This document shows positions 1 through 7,457 of a stretch of 64,000 nucleotides of DNA, in pieces. A program made the translations under genes and the position numbers. The notes beneath the pieces were generated by a model. It had not been told where the DNA came from. It did no database searches and saw only the letters and a program-made list of their open reading frames with translations. The DNA is from UBA8752 sp965657965. GTDB lineage: Bacteria > Bacteroidota > Bacteroidia > Flavobacteriales_D > Sanyastnellaceae. Each line of letters starts with the position of its first letter. The stretch's first letter is position 1. The stretch covers positions 1 through 64,000 of the forward strand of contig CBFHQM010000003.1 in the NCBI GenBank assembly GCA_965657965.1, given 5' to 3'.

Positions 1-784
1 GATACAGGTTCGAACCGAATCCGAAATCGAGTTGCTCCGAACGAGTTCTTTACTTGTCGGAAGAACCTTGGCCGAAGTGGCCAAGCTGATCCAACCCGGT
101 GTCACCACCGCGGAACTGGATCAGGTAGCAGAGACCTTTATTCGGGATCATGGCGCTGAGCCAGGATTCAAAGGATACAATGGTTTTCCAGCTACGCTCT
201 GCACCTCCGTGAACCACCACGTGGTCCACGGAATTCCCAATGACGATCCACTGCAGGAGGGGGACATCGTGTCCGTCGATTGTGGGGTGCTCAAGGAAGG
301 GTACTATGGAGACAGCGCTTACACCTTTATGGTGGGTGAGGTCCGGCCCGAAGTGCGCCACCTGCTCAAGGTGACGCAAGAATGCCTTGAGGATGCCGTC
401 GAAGAAGCCATCGCGGGCAACCGCATTGGTGACATCGGCTGGGCCGTTCAAGAACACGCTGAGGCCTCAGGCTATGGTGTGGTGAGGGAGCTGGTCGGAC
501 ACGGAGTAGGGTCAAACCTGCACGAGCCGCCAGAAGTGCCCAACTACGGGAGGCCAGGAAACGGCATCAAACTCGTGGCGGGCATGGTGCTTGCCATCGA
601 GCCGATGATCAACCTCGGTAAGAAGCAAGTGGTGCAGCAAAGCGATGGTTGGACAATAGCTACCGCGGATGGTTTGCCCAGTGCACACTTCGAACACGAC
701 GTTGTTGTGAGGGAAGGCAAATCAGAAGTTCTTTCGACTTTCAAATGGATTGAGGAGGCCCTTGGGGCAGTGAAGGAGGATTGA
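1..784 (+). CDS. map: Methionine aminopeptidase type I (5' end just outside window)
   Basis: Removes the initiator Met from nascent proteins. The open frame runs from base 2 (IQVRTESEIELLR...) and is already at the family's usual N-terminus. Base 1 is g, so an ATG ending at base 1 would make the product start MIQVRTESEIE; only about two bases appear to be missing. Typical features of the metal-dependent pita-bread fold are visible: the substrate-site His in HHVVHGI, metal ligands in VDCG and YYGDSAYTF, the GHGVG segment and the late Glu in AIEPM. It sits directly before infA, as is usual in the Bacteroidota alpha operon. The TTG at base 32 would cut off conserved N-terminal residues and is unlikely to be the start. 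Confidence 0.95.
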   Translation, partial: IQVRTESEIELLRTSSLLVGRTLAEVAKLIQPGVTTAELDQVAETFIRDHGAEPGFKGYNGFPATLCTSVNHHVVHGIPNDDPLQEGDIVSVDCGVLKEGYYGDSAYTFMVGEVRPEVRHLLKVTQECLEDAVEEAIAGNRIGDIGWAVQEHAEASGYGVVRELVGHGVGSNLHEPPEVPNYGRPGNGIKLVAGMVLAIEPMINLGKKQVVQQSDGWTIATADGLPSAHFEHDVVVREGKSEVLSTFKWIEEALGAVKED

Positions 785-821
785 GGCGTCACACAAAACA
801 CGAAACGGAAAACACACATCC

Positions 822-1040
822 ATGGCCAAACAAGCGTCGATAACGCAGGACGGAACCATCACCGAAGCACTGGGGAACGCTATGTTCCGAGTAGAGCTCG
901 AGAACGGTCACGTCATCACGGCGCACATCTCCGGTAAGATGAGAAAGTTCTACATCAAGATTCTACCTGGAGACCGGGTGCGTGTGGACATGAGTCCCTA
1001 CGACCTGAGCAAAGGCCGCATTTCCTTTCGTTACAAATAA
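822..1040 (+). CDS. infA: Translation initiation factor IF-1
   Basis: A 72-residue single OB-fold protein that binds the ribosomal A site during initiation with IF-2 and IF-3. The sequence shows the standard IF-1 pattern: GTITEALGNAMFRVELENG, then HISGKMRKFYIKILPGD, then the RVRVDMSPYDLSKGRI end. The length equals the family norm. It lies 37 bases after map and 14 bases before rpmJ in the ribosomal alpha operon. The ATG lies in a ccATGG context. Nothing odd. Confidence 0.97.
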   Translation: MAKQASITQDGTITEALGNAMFRVELENGHVITAHISGKMRKFYIKILPGDRVRVDMSPYDLSKGRISFRYK

Positions 1041-1054
1041 GAAAACAGACCGAT

Positions 1055-1171
1055 ATGAAGACCCGTGCTTCCCTCAAGGTCCGCTCCGCGGATTGCAAGA
1101 TCGTCCGACGCAAGGGACGACTCTTTGTCATCAATAAGAAGAACCCCAAATTCAAGCAGCGTCAGGGTTAA
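1055..1171 (+). CDS. rpmJ: 50S ribosomal protein L36 (zinc-free form)
   Basis: A 38-residue protein starting MKTRASLKVRSADCK and ending NPKFKQRQG, the standard L36 framework. Zinc-binding L36 uses three Cys and one His. Here only one Cys (residue 14) remains; the other positions are Ser, Asn and Phe. This is the C-minus type and cannot form the zinc ribbon. The gene sits between infA and rpsM, the conserved place in the alpha operon, which makes the call secure despite its small size. Confidence 0.95.
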   Translation: MKTRASLKVRSADCKIVRRKGRLFVINKKNPKFKQRQG

Positions 1172-1195
1172 ACCTGAAGCTTAAACGCATTCGCC

Positions 1196-1561
1196 ATGGC
1201 CCGTATAGCCGGTATCGACATCCCACGGAATAAGCGAGGAGTAATTGCCCTGACATATGTCTACGGCATTGGACACTCCCGCTCCGCGGACATTCTCTCC
1301 AAGGCCGCTGTCTCTGAAGACAAGCGCGTCCAAGATTGGTCCGATGAGGAAATCACCAAAATTCGCGAGATCATCTCTGAGATCCGCGTAGAAGGTGAGC
1401 TTCGCTCTGAAGTCCAGATGAACATCAAACGCCTGATGGACATCGGTTGCCAGCGCGGCATCCGTCACCGTTTAGGCCTCCCTCTCCGCGGTCAGCGGAC
1501 CAAGAACAACTCCCGTACCCGTAAAGGAAAGCGGAAGACAGTAGCCAACAAGAAGAAGTAA
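1196..1561 (+). CDS. rpsM: 30S ribosomal protein S13
   Basis: Small-subunit head protein of 121 residues that contacts the P-site tRNA and L5. It begins MARIAGIDIPRNKRG and carries the GIG helix-hairpin-helix-like segment (YGIGHSRSADIL), the conserved RHRLGLPLRGQRTKNN block and a basic KKK tail that reaches toward the decoding site. Length and order (rpmJ-rpsM-rpsK-rpsD) are standard. No anomalies seen. Confidence 0.97.
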   Translation: MARIAGIDIPRNKRGVIALTYVYGIGHSRSADILSKAAVSEDKRVQDWSDEEITKIREIISEIRVEGELRSEVQMNIKRLMDIGCQRGIRHRLGLPLRGQRTKNNSRTRKGKRKTVANKKK

Positions 1562-1608
1562 TTCCCTGTCCCTGACCTGGGACTCAGAATCGATCAACTC
1601 CCCATAAG

Positions 1609-1995
1609 ATGGCCAAGACCACCAAAAAGTCGAAGAAGAAGGTAAAAGTAGATGGCACGGGCCAAGCCCACATCCACGCCTCCTTCAACAACATCATCAT
1701 TTCCCTCACCAATGCTACCGGGCAGGTTATTTCCTGGTCCAGCTCAGGTAAGATGGGATTCCGCGGTTCCAAAAAGAACACGCCTTATGCTGCCCAATGT
1801 GCAGCAGAGGATTGTGGCAAGGAAGCCATGGAGCATGGTTTGAAAAAAGTAAAGGTCTTTGTCAAGGGGCCAGGAAGCGGGCGTGAGAGCGCCATCCGCA
1901 CCTTGCATAACATGGGGATTGAAGTGACAGAGATCATGGACATCACGCCCATGCCTCACAACGGCTGCCGCCCACCCAAGCACCGCCGCGTCTGA
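1609..1995 (+). CDS. rpsK: 30S ribosomal protein S11
   Basis: Platform protein of 128 residues near the E site. After a Lys-rich start (MAKTTKKSKKKVKVDG) it shows the family core: IHASFNNIIISLTNATGQVISWSS, then GFRGSKKNTPYAAQ, then the VKGPGSGRESAIR loop and the C-terminal DITPMPHNGCRPPKHRRV. Length is normal. It follows rpsM in the alpha operon with a 47-base gap. Confidence 0.97.
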   Translation: MAKTTKKSKKKVKVDGTGQAHIHASFNNIIISLTNATGQVISWSSSGKMGFRGSKKNTPYAAQCAAEDCGKEAMEHGLKKVKVFVKGPGSGRESAIRTLHNMGIEVTEIMDITPMPHNGCRPPKHRRV

Positions 1996-2028
1996 TTCCA
2001 GGGAACCGAAAGAAACAAGCAAGACAAC

Positions 2029-2634
2029 ATGGCACGTTACCGCGGACCCAAGTCCAAGATCACCCGCCGATTCAAGGAGGCCATTTTTGGCCCAGACAAG
2101 GCACTGGAACGCCGTCCTTATGGACCAGGCCAACACGGCCCGAATCGCCGTCGGAAGAAGGAGTCAGAGTACTCCGTTCAGCTCGCAGAAAAGCAGAAGG
2201 CGAAGTATACCTATGGTATTCTTGAGCGCCAGTTCCGCAACATGTTCGAGCGCGCTCAGAACAAGCCCGGCATCACGGGTGAGGTGTTGCTTCAATTCTG
2301 TGAGTTGCGCCTCGACAATGTCGTTTTCCGTTTGAACATGAGCCCCACCCGTCGTGGAGCCCGTCAGTTGGTCGGACACAGGCACATCACAGTCAATGGA
2401 AGTGTGGTCAATATTCCTTCTTACCGCGTGCGTCCTGGAGACGTTGTCGGTGTAAGGGAGAAGTCCAAGTCCCTCGAAGTCGTAACCGAAGCATTGTCCT
2501 CAGGTGGACAGCGCCACGAATGGCTGGATTGGGATGGCAACTCCTTGGCAGGTACGGTCATTGCCGTCCCAAGCCGTGACCAGATTCCTGAAAACATCAA
2601 GGAGTCACTCATCGTCGAGCTTTACAGCAAGTAA
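2029..2634 (+). CDS. rpsD: 30S ribosomal protein S4
   Basis: Primary 16S rRNA-binding protein of 201 residues. It begins MARYRGPKSKITRR, followed by the N-terminal domain and the S4 RNA-binding domain (LRLDNVVFRLNMSPTRRGARQLVGHRHI...VNIPSYRVRPGD). It ends LIVELYSK, typical of bacterial S4. In many bacteria S4 represses its own operon by binding the mRNA leader; I did not identify such a site here. Position between rpsK and rpoA is canonical. Confidence 0.97.
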   Translation: MARYRGPKSKITRRFKEAIFGPDKALERRPYGPGQHGPNRRRKKESEYSVQLAEKQKAKYTYGILERQFRNMFERAQNKPGITGEVLLQFCELRLDNVVFRLNMSPTRRGARQLVGHRHITVNGSVVNIPSYRVRPGDVVGVREKSKSLEVVTEALSSGGQRHEWLDWDGNSLAGTVIAVPSRDQIPENIKESLIVELYSK

Positions 2635-2655
2635 TCACAACCCAGCACTACCGAA

Positions 2656-3648
2656 ATGGCGATTCTCGATTTTCAGCAGCCTGACAAGGTCATTATGCTC
2701 GAGTCTGATGACTTCAGCGGACGGTTTGAATTCCGTCCTTTGGAGCCAGGATTTGGTGTGACCATTGGCAATGCGCTCCGCCGCATCATGCTCTCCAGCT
2801 TGGAGGGCTATGCCATCACTCAACTCCGCATCGAAGGTGTGGAGCACGAATTCAGCACCATCAAAGGTGTGGTGGAGGATGTCACCGAAATGGTGCTCAA
2901 CCTCAAGCAGGTTCGTTTCAAGCGTCAAATTGAAGATGTAGACCACGAGGTGGTGAACATTGTCATTGGCGGCCAGGATTCTTTCGTGGCAGGCGACATC
3001 GGCAAGTTCACCTCAGCCTTCCAGGTCATGAACCCAGACCATGTGATTTGCAACCTCGACTCTGGGGTGCAGTTGAACATGGAAATCCGCATCGAAAAAG
3101 GACGTGGTTATGTTCCTGCAGATGAGAACAGAAACGAGGAGTCTGCAGTCGATGCGATCTTCATTGATTCCATCTTCACACCGATCCGCAACGTCAAGTA
3201 CGAGGTGGAGAACTTCCGTGTGGAGCAGAAGACCGACTACGAAAAGCTCATCATTGATTTGCAATGTGACGGTTCGATTGCCCCAAAGGATGCCCTGCAG
3301 GAAGCTGCGCGCATTTTGATCGAGCACTTCATGTTGTTCAGCGAGGAGCGGATCACGCTCGACTTTGTTGAGAAGAACGAGTCTGAAGAATTGGATGAGG
3401 GGTCGCTTCACATGCGCCACTTGCTCAAGACCAAGCTCGTCGACATGGATTTGAGCGTGCGTGCTTTGAACTGTTTGAAGGCAGCGGATATCGACTCGCT
3501 CGGTGACCTTGTCGCCTACAATAAGAATGACCTGTTGAAGTTCCGCAACTTCGGCAAGAAGAGCTTGACCGAGCTCGAGGACCTCGTAGAGAACAAGGGC
3601 CTGCAATTCGGCATGAACGTCAGCAAGTACAAGTTGGACACGGAGTAA
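2656..3648 (+). CDS. rpoA: RNA polymerase subunit alpha
   Basis: The 330-residue alpha subunit, which nucleates polymerase assembly through its N-terminal domain and contacts regulators and upstream DNA through its C-terminal domain. Visible landmarks are the alpha-NTD segment FEFRPLEPGFGVTIGNALRRIMLSS, the central FVAGDIG region, and an alpha-CTD with MDLSVRALNCLKAADIDSLGDL and FRNFGKKSLTELEDL, the double helix-hairpin-helix part. It is followed 24 bases later by rplQ. Length matches the family. Confidence 0.97.
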   Translation: MAILDFQQPDKVIMLESDDFSGRFEFRPLEPGFGVTIGNALRRIMLSSLEGYAITQLRIEGVEHEFSTIKGVVEDVTEMVLNLKQVRFKRQIEDVDHEVVNIVIGGQDSFVAGDIGKFTSAFQVMNPDHVICNLDSGVQLNMEIRIEKGRGYVPADENRNEESAVDAIFIDSIFTPIRNVKYEVENFRVEQKTDYEKLIIDLQCDGSIAPKDALQEAARILIEHFMLFSEERITLDFVEKNESEELDEGSLHMRHLLKTKLVDMDLSVRALNCLKAADIDSLGDLVAYNKNDLLKFRNFGKKSLTELEDLVENKGLQFGMNVSKYKLDTE

Positions 3649-3672
3649 TCCGAGCCCTTAAAGTCCGTCACC

Positions 3673-4344
3673 ATGAGACACGGAAAGAAATTTAACCACC
3701 TCGGTCGCAAGACCGCCCACAGAAAGGCGATGTTGGCCAATATGGCCAGCAGCTTGATCGAGCACAAGCGCATCACGACGACTTTGGCAAAGGCCAAGGC
3801 TCTTCGTGGATTTGTGGAGCCACTCGTGAACCGTTCCAAGGAAGATTCTACCCACAACCGCCGGATTTGCTTCCGCTACCTGAGGGACAAGAATGCCGTG
3901 AGCGAGTTGTTCACTTCAGTGGGCCCCAAGGTTGCAGCCCGCGAGGGTGGCTACACGCGCATCGTTCGCATTGGGAACCGTTTGGGTGACAATGCCGAAA
4001 TGTGCATCATCGAGCTTGTTGATTTCAATGAGCTGTATGGCAACGAAACGAAGTCCAAGCGCAAGCGCAGCCGCCGTTCTCGCCGTGGTGGAGCAGATGC
4101 TCCAGCTGCCGCAGTGGAGACTGCTGCTGAAGCAACGCCTGCTGCTGAGGAAGCGCCTGCTGCTGAGGAAGCGCCTGCTGCTGAGGAAGCGCCTGCTGCT
4201 GAGGAAGCGCCTGCTGCTGAGGAAGCAACTGCTGCTGAAGAAGCGCCTGCTGCTGAGGAAGCACCTGCTGCTGAAGAAGCGCCTGCTGCTGAAGAAAAGC
4301 CAGCTGCGGACGACGCTCCTGCAGAAGAAGGGTCTGAAGGTTAA
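3673..4344 (+). CDS. rplQ: 50S ribosomal protein L17 with a long acidic Ala-rich tail
   Basis: Residues 1-120 are ordinary L17: MRHGKKFNHLGRKTAHRKAM, IEHKRITTTLAKAKALR, and the GGYTRIVRIGNRLGDNAEM segment. After a basic patch (KSKRKRSRRSRRGG, around residues 121-134) there is a roughly 90-residue Ala/Glu/Pro tail made of near-identical EEAPAA units, giving 223 residues in all. Bacteroidota L17 often has a C-terminal extension, but the strict repeat is notable. It is the last gene of the alpha operon, followed by a terminator. The role of the tail is unknown; it looks disordered. Confidence 0.93.
   Translation: MRHGKKFNHLGRKTAHRKAMLANMASSLIEHKRITTTLAKAKALRGFVEPLVNRSKEDSTHNRRICFRYLRDKNAVSELFTSVGPKVAAREGGYTRIVRIGNRLGDNAEMCIIELVDFNELYGNETKSKRKRSRRSRRGGADAPAAAVETAAEATPAAEEAPAAEEAPAAEEAPAAEEAPAAEEATAAEEAPAAEEAPAAEEAPAAEEKPAADDAPAEEGSEG
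4135..4302 (+). repeat. Tandem 18-bp repeat in rplQ coding EEAPAA units
   Basis: About nine copies of an 18-base unit (gcgcctgctgctgaggaa and close variants) run in frame in the 3' part of rplQ. The unit is a multiple of three, so copy-number change would lengthen or shorten the tail without a frameshift. Variants (gaggaa/gaagaa, one Pro-to-Thr unit, and a last unit with Lys for Ala) show some divergence between copies. Confidence 0.9.
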
Positions 4345-4364
4345 TTCACTTCCCTACCCTACGA

Positions 4365-4398
4365 AAAGAAAGGCTGCCATGAGGTGGCCTTTCTTTTT
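4365..4398 (+). terminator. Rho-independent terminator of the alpha operon
   Basis: An inverted repeat, AAAGAAAGGC ... GCCTTTCTTT, with a 12-base middle is followed by further T residues. It lies 20 bases after the rplQ stop and just before rimM, so it separates the ribosomal operon from rimM. Confidence 0.8.
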
Positions 4399-4415
4399 GA
4401 CCCCAAATTTGACAC

Positions 4416-4955
4416 ATGACCGATAGCGCAGACATGTTCTTGCTCGGCAAGACGCTTAAGCCTCACGGACTCAAAGGAGACGTGGGTGTGAAACTGGATG
4501 TTGATCAACCTCGCAACTACGAGGGTTTGGACATGGTCTGGGTTCGCCGCCAAGGCACGCTGGTCCCCTATGCGTTGAATATGGTTTCGGTTCGTCCGAA
4601 GATGACCGTGTTCCATTTTGAAGGAGTGGAGGATGTAGACGCGGCTGCGGCCATGTCCGGGCACGAACTCTTGTTGCCTTCGTCTGCCCTTCCCGACTTA
4701 GACGGCCTCAAATTTTACTACCACGAAGTCGTCGGATACCAACTCGAAGACGTACATCATGGTTCCCTTGGGGAAGTCGCAACCGTGCTTGACCTGCCGA
4801 ATAACCCCTTATTTAAGTCGGTTAAGGACGGTGTAGAAGGCCTATTCCCCATGACCGATGCCGTGATGCGAAAAGTTGACAGGGGCAGCAAAACCATTAC
4901 CCTCGAGTTGCCGGAAGGATTGTACGACCTGTATTTCGGAGAAGACAAAGCGTGA
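4416..4955 (+). CDS. rimM: 16S rRNA-processing protein RimM
   Basis: A 179-residue ribosome-maturation factor that binds S19 and assists assembly of the 30S head. The N-terminal RimM domain opens with FLLGKTLKPHGLKGDVGVK. The C-terminal PRC-barrel domain contains YYHEVVGYQLED...LGEVATVLDLPNNPLF and ends GLYDLYFGEDKA. rimM is commonly beside rpsP; here rpsP is absent and rimM follows rplQ and its terminator. The ATG at 4416 fits the family N-terminus. Confidence 0.93.
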   Translation: MTDSADMFLLGKTLKPHGLKGDVGVKLDVDQPRNYEGLDMVWVRRQGTLVPYALNMVSVRPKMTVFHFEGVEDVDAAAAMSGHELLLPSSALPDLDGLKFYYHEVVGYQLEDVHHGSLGEVATVLDLPNNPLFKSVKDGVEGLFPMTDAVMRKVDRGSKTITLELPEGLYDLYFGEDKA

Positions 4956-5200
4956 TCAAATTCTGAGTTTCCTGACCTCCACGTTGATTCTTTCTCCGTG
5001 TAGTGCGGATGACTTGCCCTGCTGTGGTTTTCGTCCAGTTCGTGTTTCTGTACCACCCCAACGGTGAAGAACTGCTGAGCCATCCAGCGGGCTGCGCAAA
5101 AGTGAAGGATAGATTGAGGTGTGTTCAACATGGCCACCCTTACTCACCTGACTGCCCTGCCCGTGCCCAGACGTGGAGTGCAGACACAATGCGCTGACCG

Positions 5201-6661
5201 ATGACCAGTAAATCTCCTTTGATTCACGCTGAATGGGCCGATGAAAGAAGGCCTGAGGCCGTTTCGCAACCGTTAAGCGGAACGCCAAAGATGGCCGATG
5301 CCGAAAAAGGGGCGCCGACCAACACGGTTGATCAGCGCATCAAGGTGTTTGTGATTGACACCTCTGTTTTGCTTCACGACCACAACGCCATTCGAAGTTT
5401 TGAGGACAATCGTGTGGCCATCCCCATCACCGTGCTCGAGGAACTCGACACGTTCAAGGTTGGAAACGAGACCAAGAACTTTGAGGCGCGGGAATGCATT
5501 CGGATCATCGACCGGATGAGCAAGGACCATACGCTGCAAGACTGGATCCCCCTCGAAAACGAAGGGAACGGAGCGCTGCGCATCGTGATGAGCGATGACC
5601 ATCACCAAAGCGGGCTTGACGCTTCCAAGGTCTTCGACAAGAAAACCAATGACCATCGGATTTTGAGTGCCGCGTTACAGCTGCAACACGACTTGCCCGA
5701 TATGAAAGTGGTGTTGGTCTCCAAGGACATCAACTTAAGGATCAAAGCCAAGGCCCTTGAATTGCCGGCAGAGGACTACAAAACGGGCAAGGTCAAGGAC
5801 AACAAACACTTGTTTAGCGGCAAGACCACGTTGGAAAATGTGGAGGCGGATGTGGTTCGCAAAATGTACGTTTCGGGCCAAAGCCGAAAGATTTCCGTGT
5901 TGGGCAAAAACCGGAGGAACAACCACTTCTACATTCTCCGAAATGGCTCCGCCTCGGCCTTGGGCTTTTTCAGTGAGGAAAAGAAGACCATCGACCGGGT
6001 AGACAAAGGGTATGCCTATGGCATCAAGCCCAAGAATGCCGAACAAGCCTTTGCTCTTCATGCCATCTTGAACCCCAACCTTCATTTGGTCACCATCAGT
6101 GGTGTGGCCGGCACGGGCAAGACGCTCCTCGCCCTGGCTGGGGCTTTGGAGCAAAAAAACCGCTACGACCAAATCATTCTGGCCAGGCCCATTGTCCCTC
6201 TTAGCAACAAGGATTTGGGCTTTCTTCCTGGCGATGCCGAAGAAAAGGTAAACCCCTACATGCAGCCCTTGTGGGACAACCTCAACTTCATTAAGCGTCA
6301 ATTCGGACCACACGAGAAGAAGCACAAAGCCATCGACGAGATGAAGGCCCAAGGTAAAATCACCATTTGCCCATTGGCGTACATCCGCGGCCGAAGCCTA
6401 TCCAATGTCATTTTTATCGTGGACGAAGCGCAAAACCTGACGCCGCACGAAGTCAAGACCATCATTACTCGGGCAGGCGAGAACACCAAGATCATTCTCA
6501 CTGGCGATGTTCGCCAGATCGACACCCCCTACTTGGACGAACAGTCCAACGGGTTGAGCCACGTGATTGACCGCCTCAAGGAACGCGACTTGTTTTGTCA
6601 TGTGACGTTGGACAAGGGGGAACGAAGTGACCTGGCCAATCTGGCCAACGCGCACCTTTAA
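5201..6661 (+). CDS. PhoH-family ATPase with N-terminal PIN domain
   Basis: A cytoplasmic PIN-PhoH fusion (486 residues from this start). The PIN nuclease-like domain begins at about residue 47 with KVFVIDTSVLLHD and continues through VLEELDTFK. The PhoH ATPase half shows a Walker A motif, SGVAGTGKT, near residue 300, the LARPIVPLSNKDLGFLPG segment, the Walker B/DEAQ motif FIVDEAQNL, and ILTGDVRQID. Related PhoH2 proteins (toxin-antitoxin-linked) are RNA helicase/nucleases; the role here is inferred only. The ATG at 5291 (MADAEKGAPTN) would give a 456-residue protein closer to the family length, so the true start may be there. The 245 bases before it hold no recognisable gene. Confidence 0.88.
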   Translation: MTSKSPLIHAEWADERRPEAVSQPLSGTPKMADAEKGAPTNTVDQRIKVFVIDTSVLLHDHNAIRSFEDNRVAIPITVLEELDTFKVGNETKNFEARECIRIIDRMSKDHTLQDWIPLENEGNGALRIVMSDDHHQSGLDASKVFDKKTNDHRILSAALQLQHDLPDMKVVLVSKDINLRIKAKALELPAEDYKTGKVKDNKHLFSGKTTLENVEADVVRKMYVSGQSRKISVLGKNRRNNHFYILRNGSASALGFFSEEKKTIDRVDKGYAYGIKPKNAEQAFALHAILNPNLHLVTISGVAGTGKTLLALAGALEQKNRYDQIILARPIVPLSNKDLGFLPGDAEEKVNPYMQPLWDNLNFIKRQFGPHEKKHKAIDEMKAQGKITICPLAYIRGRSLSNVIFIVDEAQNLTPHEVKTIITRAGENTKIILTGDVRQIDTPYLDEQSNGLSHVIDRLKERDLFCHVTLDKGERSDLANLANAHL

Positions 6662-6761
6662 TCGGCCGCCTCCATCGGCAAGCACAATGCCGACGGTGAT
6701 GAACAGAAGGTCAAGTCAGGTCGGAATTGTGGTTGATTCGGGACTCAATCCCCTTTCTTCT

Positions 6762-7445
6762 ATGCGATTTCTGCTTGCTGCGATTTTCTCCCTCTCCTTC
6801 CTCTTCACTTTAACAGGGCATGCCTCTCCGATTTGGCCGCCTTCTCCTACAGCCTGCGACAGCGATCTCAATTCCGACGGCGTGGTGGGCTTGCCTGACT
6901 TACTCGTGTTGTTGTCTCACTTTGGCGGTCATTGCGACCCAGTTCCGCCGGAGCCTGCAGATTGGGGTCGAATTCACTTTTCGGAATTCCATTACAACCC
7001 TGCCTCTGTGCAAGGCCCCGATTCTGAGTTTGAGTTTTTAGAGCTATTCAATGCCGACAGTGTGACGATCGACTTGAGCGGATGGTCTTTGTCCGAAGGT
7101 CTCAGCATGAACTTTCCAGATGGGGCCATGATTTTAGCAGGGCAGTATGTGGTCGTTACGACCGCACCAACGACCTACTCTGGTTTTGACTACCCCGTAT
7201 ACGATTGGGGCTCAGGCGGGCTCAACAATTCGGGTGAATGGATTGCCCTTCGCGCACCTGATGGCAGCGTGGTCGAATCGGTGGTGTTCTCCGACACAGG
7301 CGAGTGGGACACGGCTCCTGACGGACAGGGCCCTTCCTTGGAAAGGCTGTTTCTGGAGGGGGATCCTCATGCCCCATCGACTTGGTCGGCCTCCATCGCT
7401 GTAGGGGGCACACCAGGGGCCACGAACAGTCTGTGGCTCGACTAA
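6762..7445 (+). CDS. Secreted lamin-tail domain protein with dockerin-like segment
   Basis: A 227-residue exported protein. The start is at 6762, where a clear signal peptide begins (MRFLLAAIFSLSFLFTLTGHAS). Residues about 30-52 (DSDLNSDGVVGLPDLLVLLSHFG) resemble a single calcium-binding dockerin/EF-hand loop, common in marine Bacteroidota and Planctomycetes. The rest is a lamin-tail domain (LTD): IHFSEFHYNP, EFLELFNADS, LSGWSLSEG, WIALRAPDGSVVESVVFSD, and the end PGATNS. LTDs occur in secreted nucleases and adhesins; no enzyme domain is attached and no T9SS sorting domain is present. An in-frame upstream extension lacks a signal peptide and is rejected. Confidence 0.8.
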   Translation: MRFLLAAIFSLSFLFTLTGHASPIWPPSPTACDSDLNSDGVVGLPDLLVLLSHFGGHCDPVPPEPADWGRIHFSEFHYNPASVQGPDSEFEFLELFNADSVTIDLSGWSLSEGLSMNFPDGAMILAGQYVVVTTAPTTYSGFDYPVYDWGSGGLNNSGEWIALRAPDGSVVESVVFSDTGEWDTAPDGQGPSLERLFLEGDPHAPSTWSASIAVGGTPGATNSLWLD

Positions 7446-7457
7446 TGCTGAAAGCGC

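Noticed and set aside
4956..5288. 110-codon minus-strand open frame in and next to the rimM-phoH gap
   Set aside because: No recognisable motif, and it overlaps the phoH-type gene start; it looks like chance.
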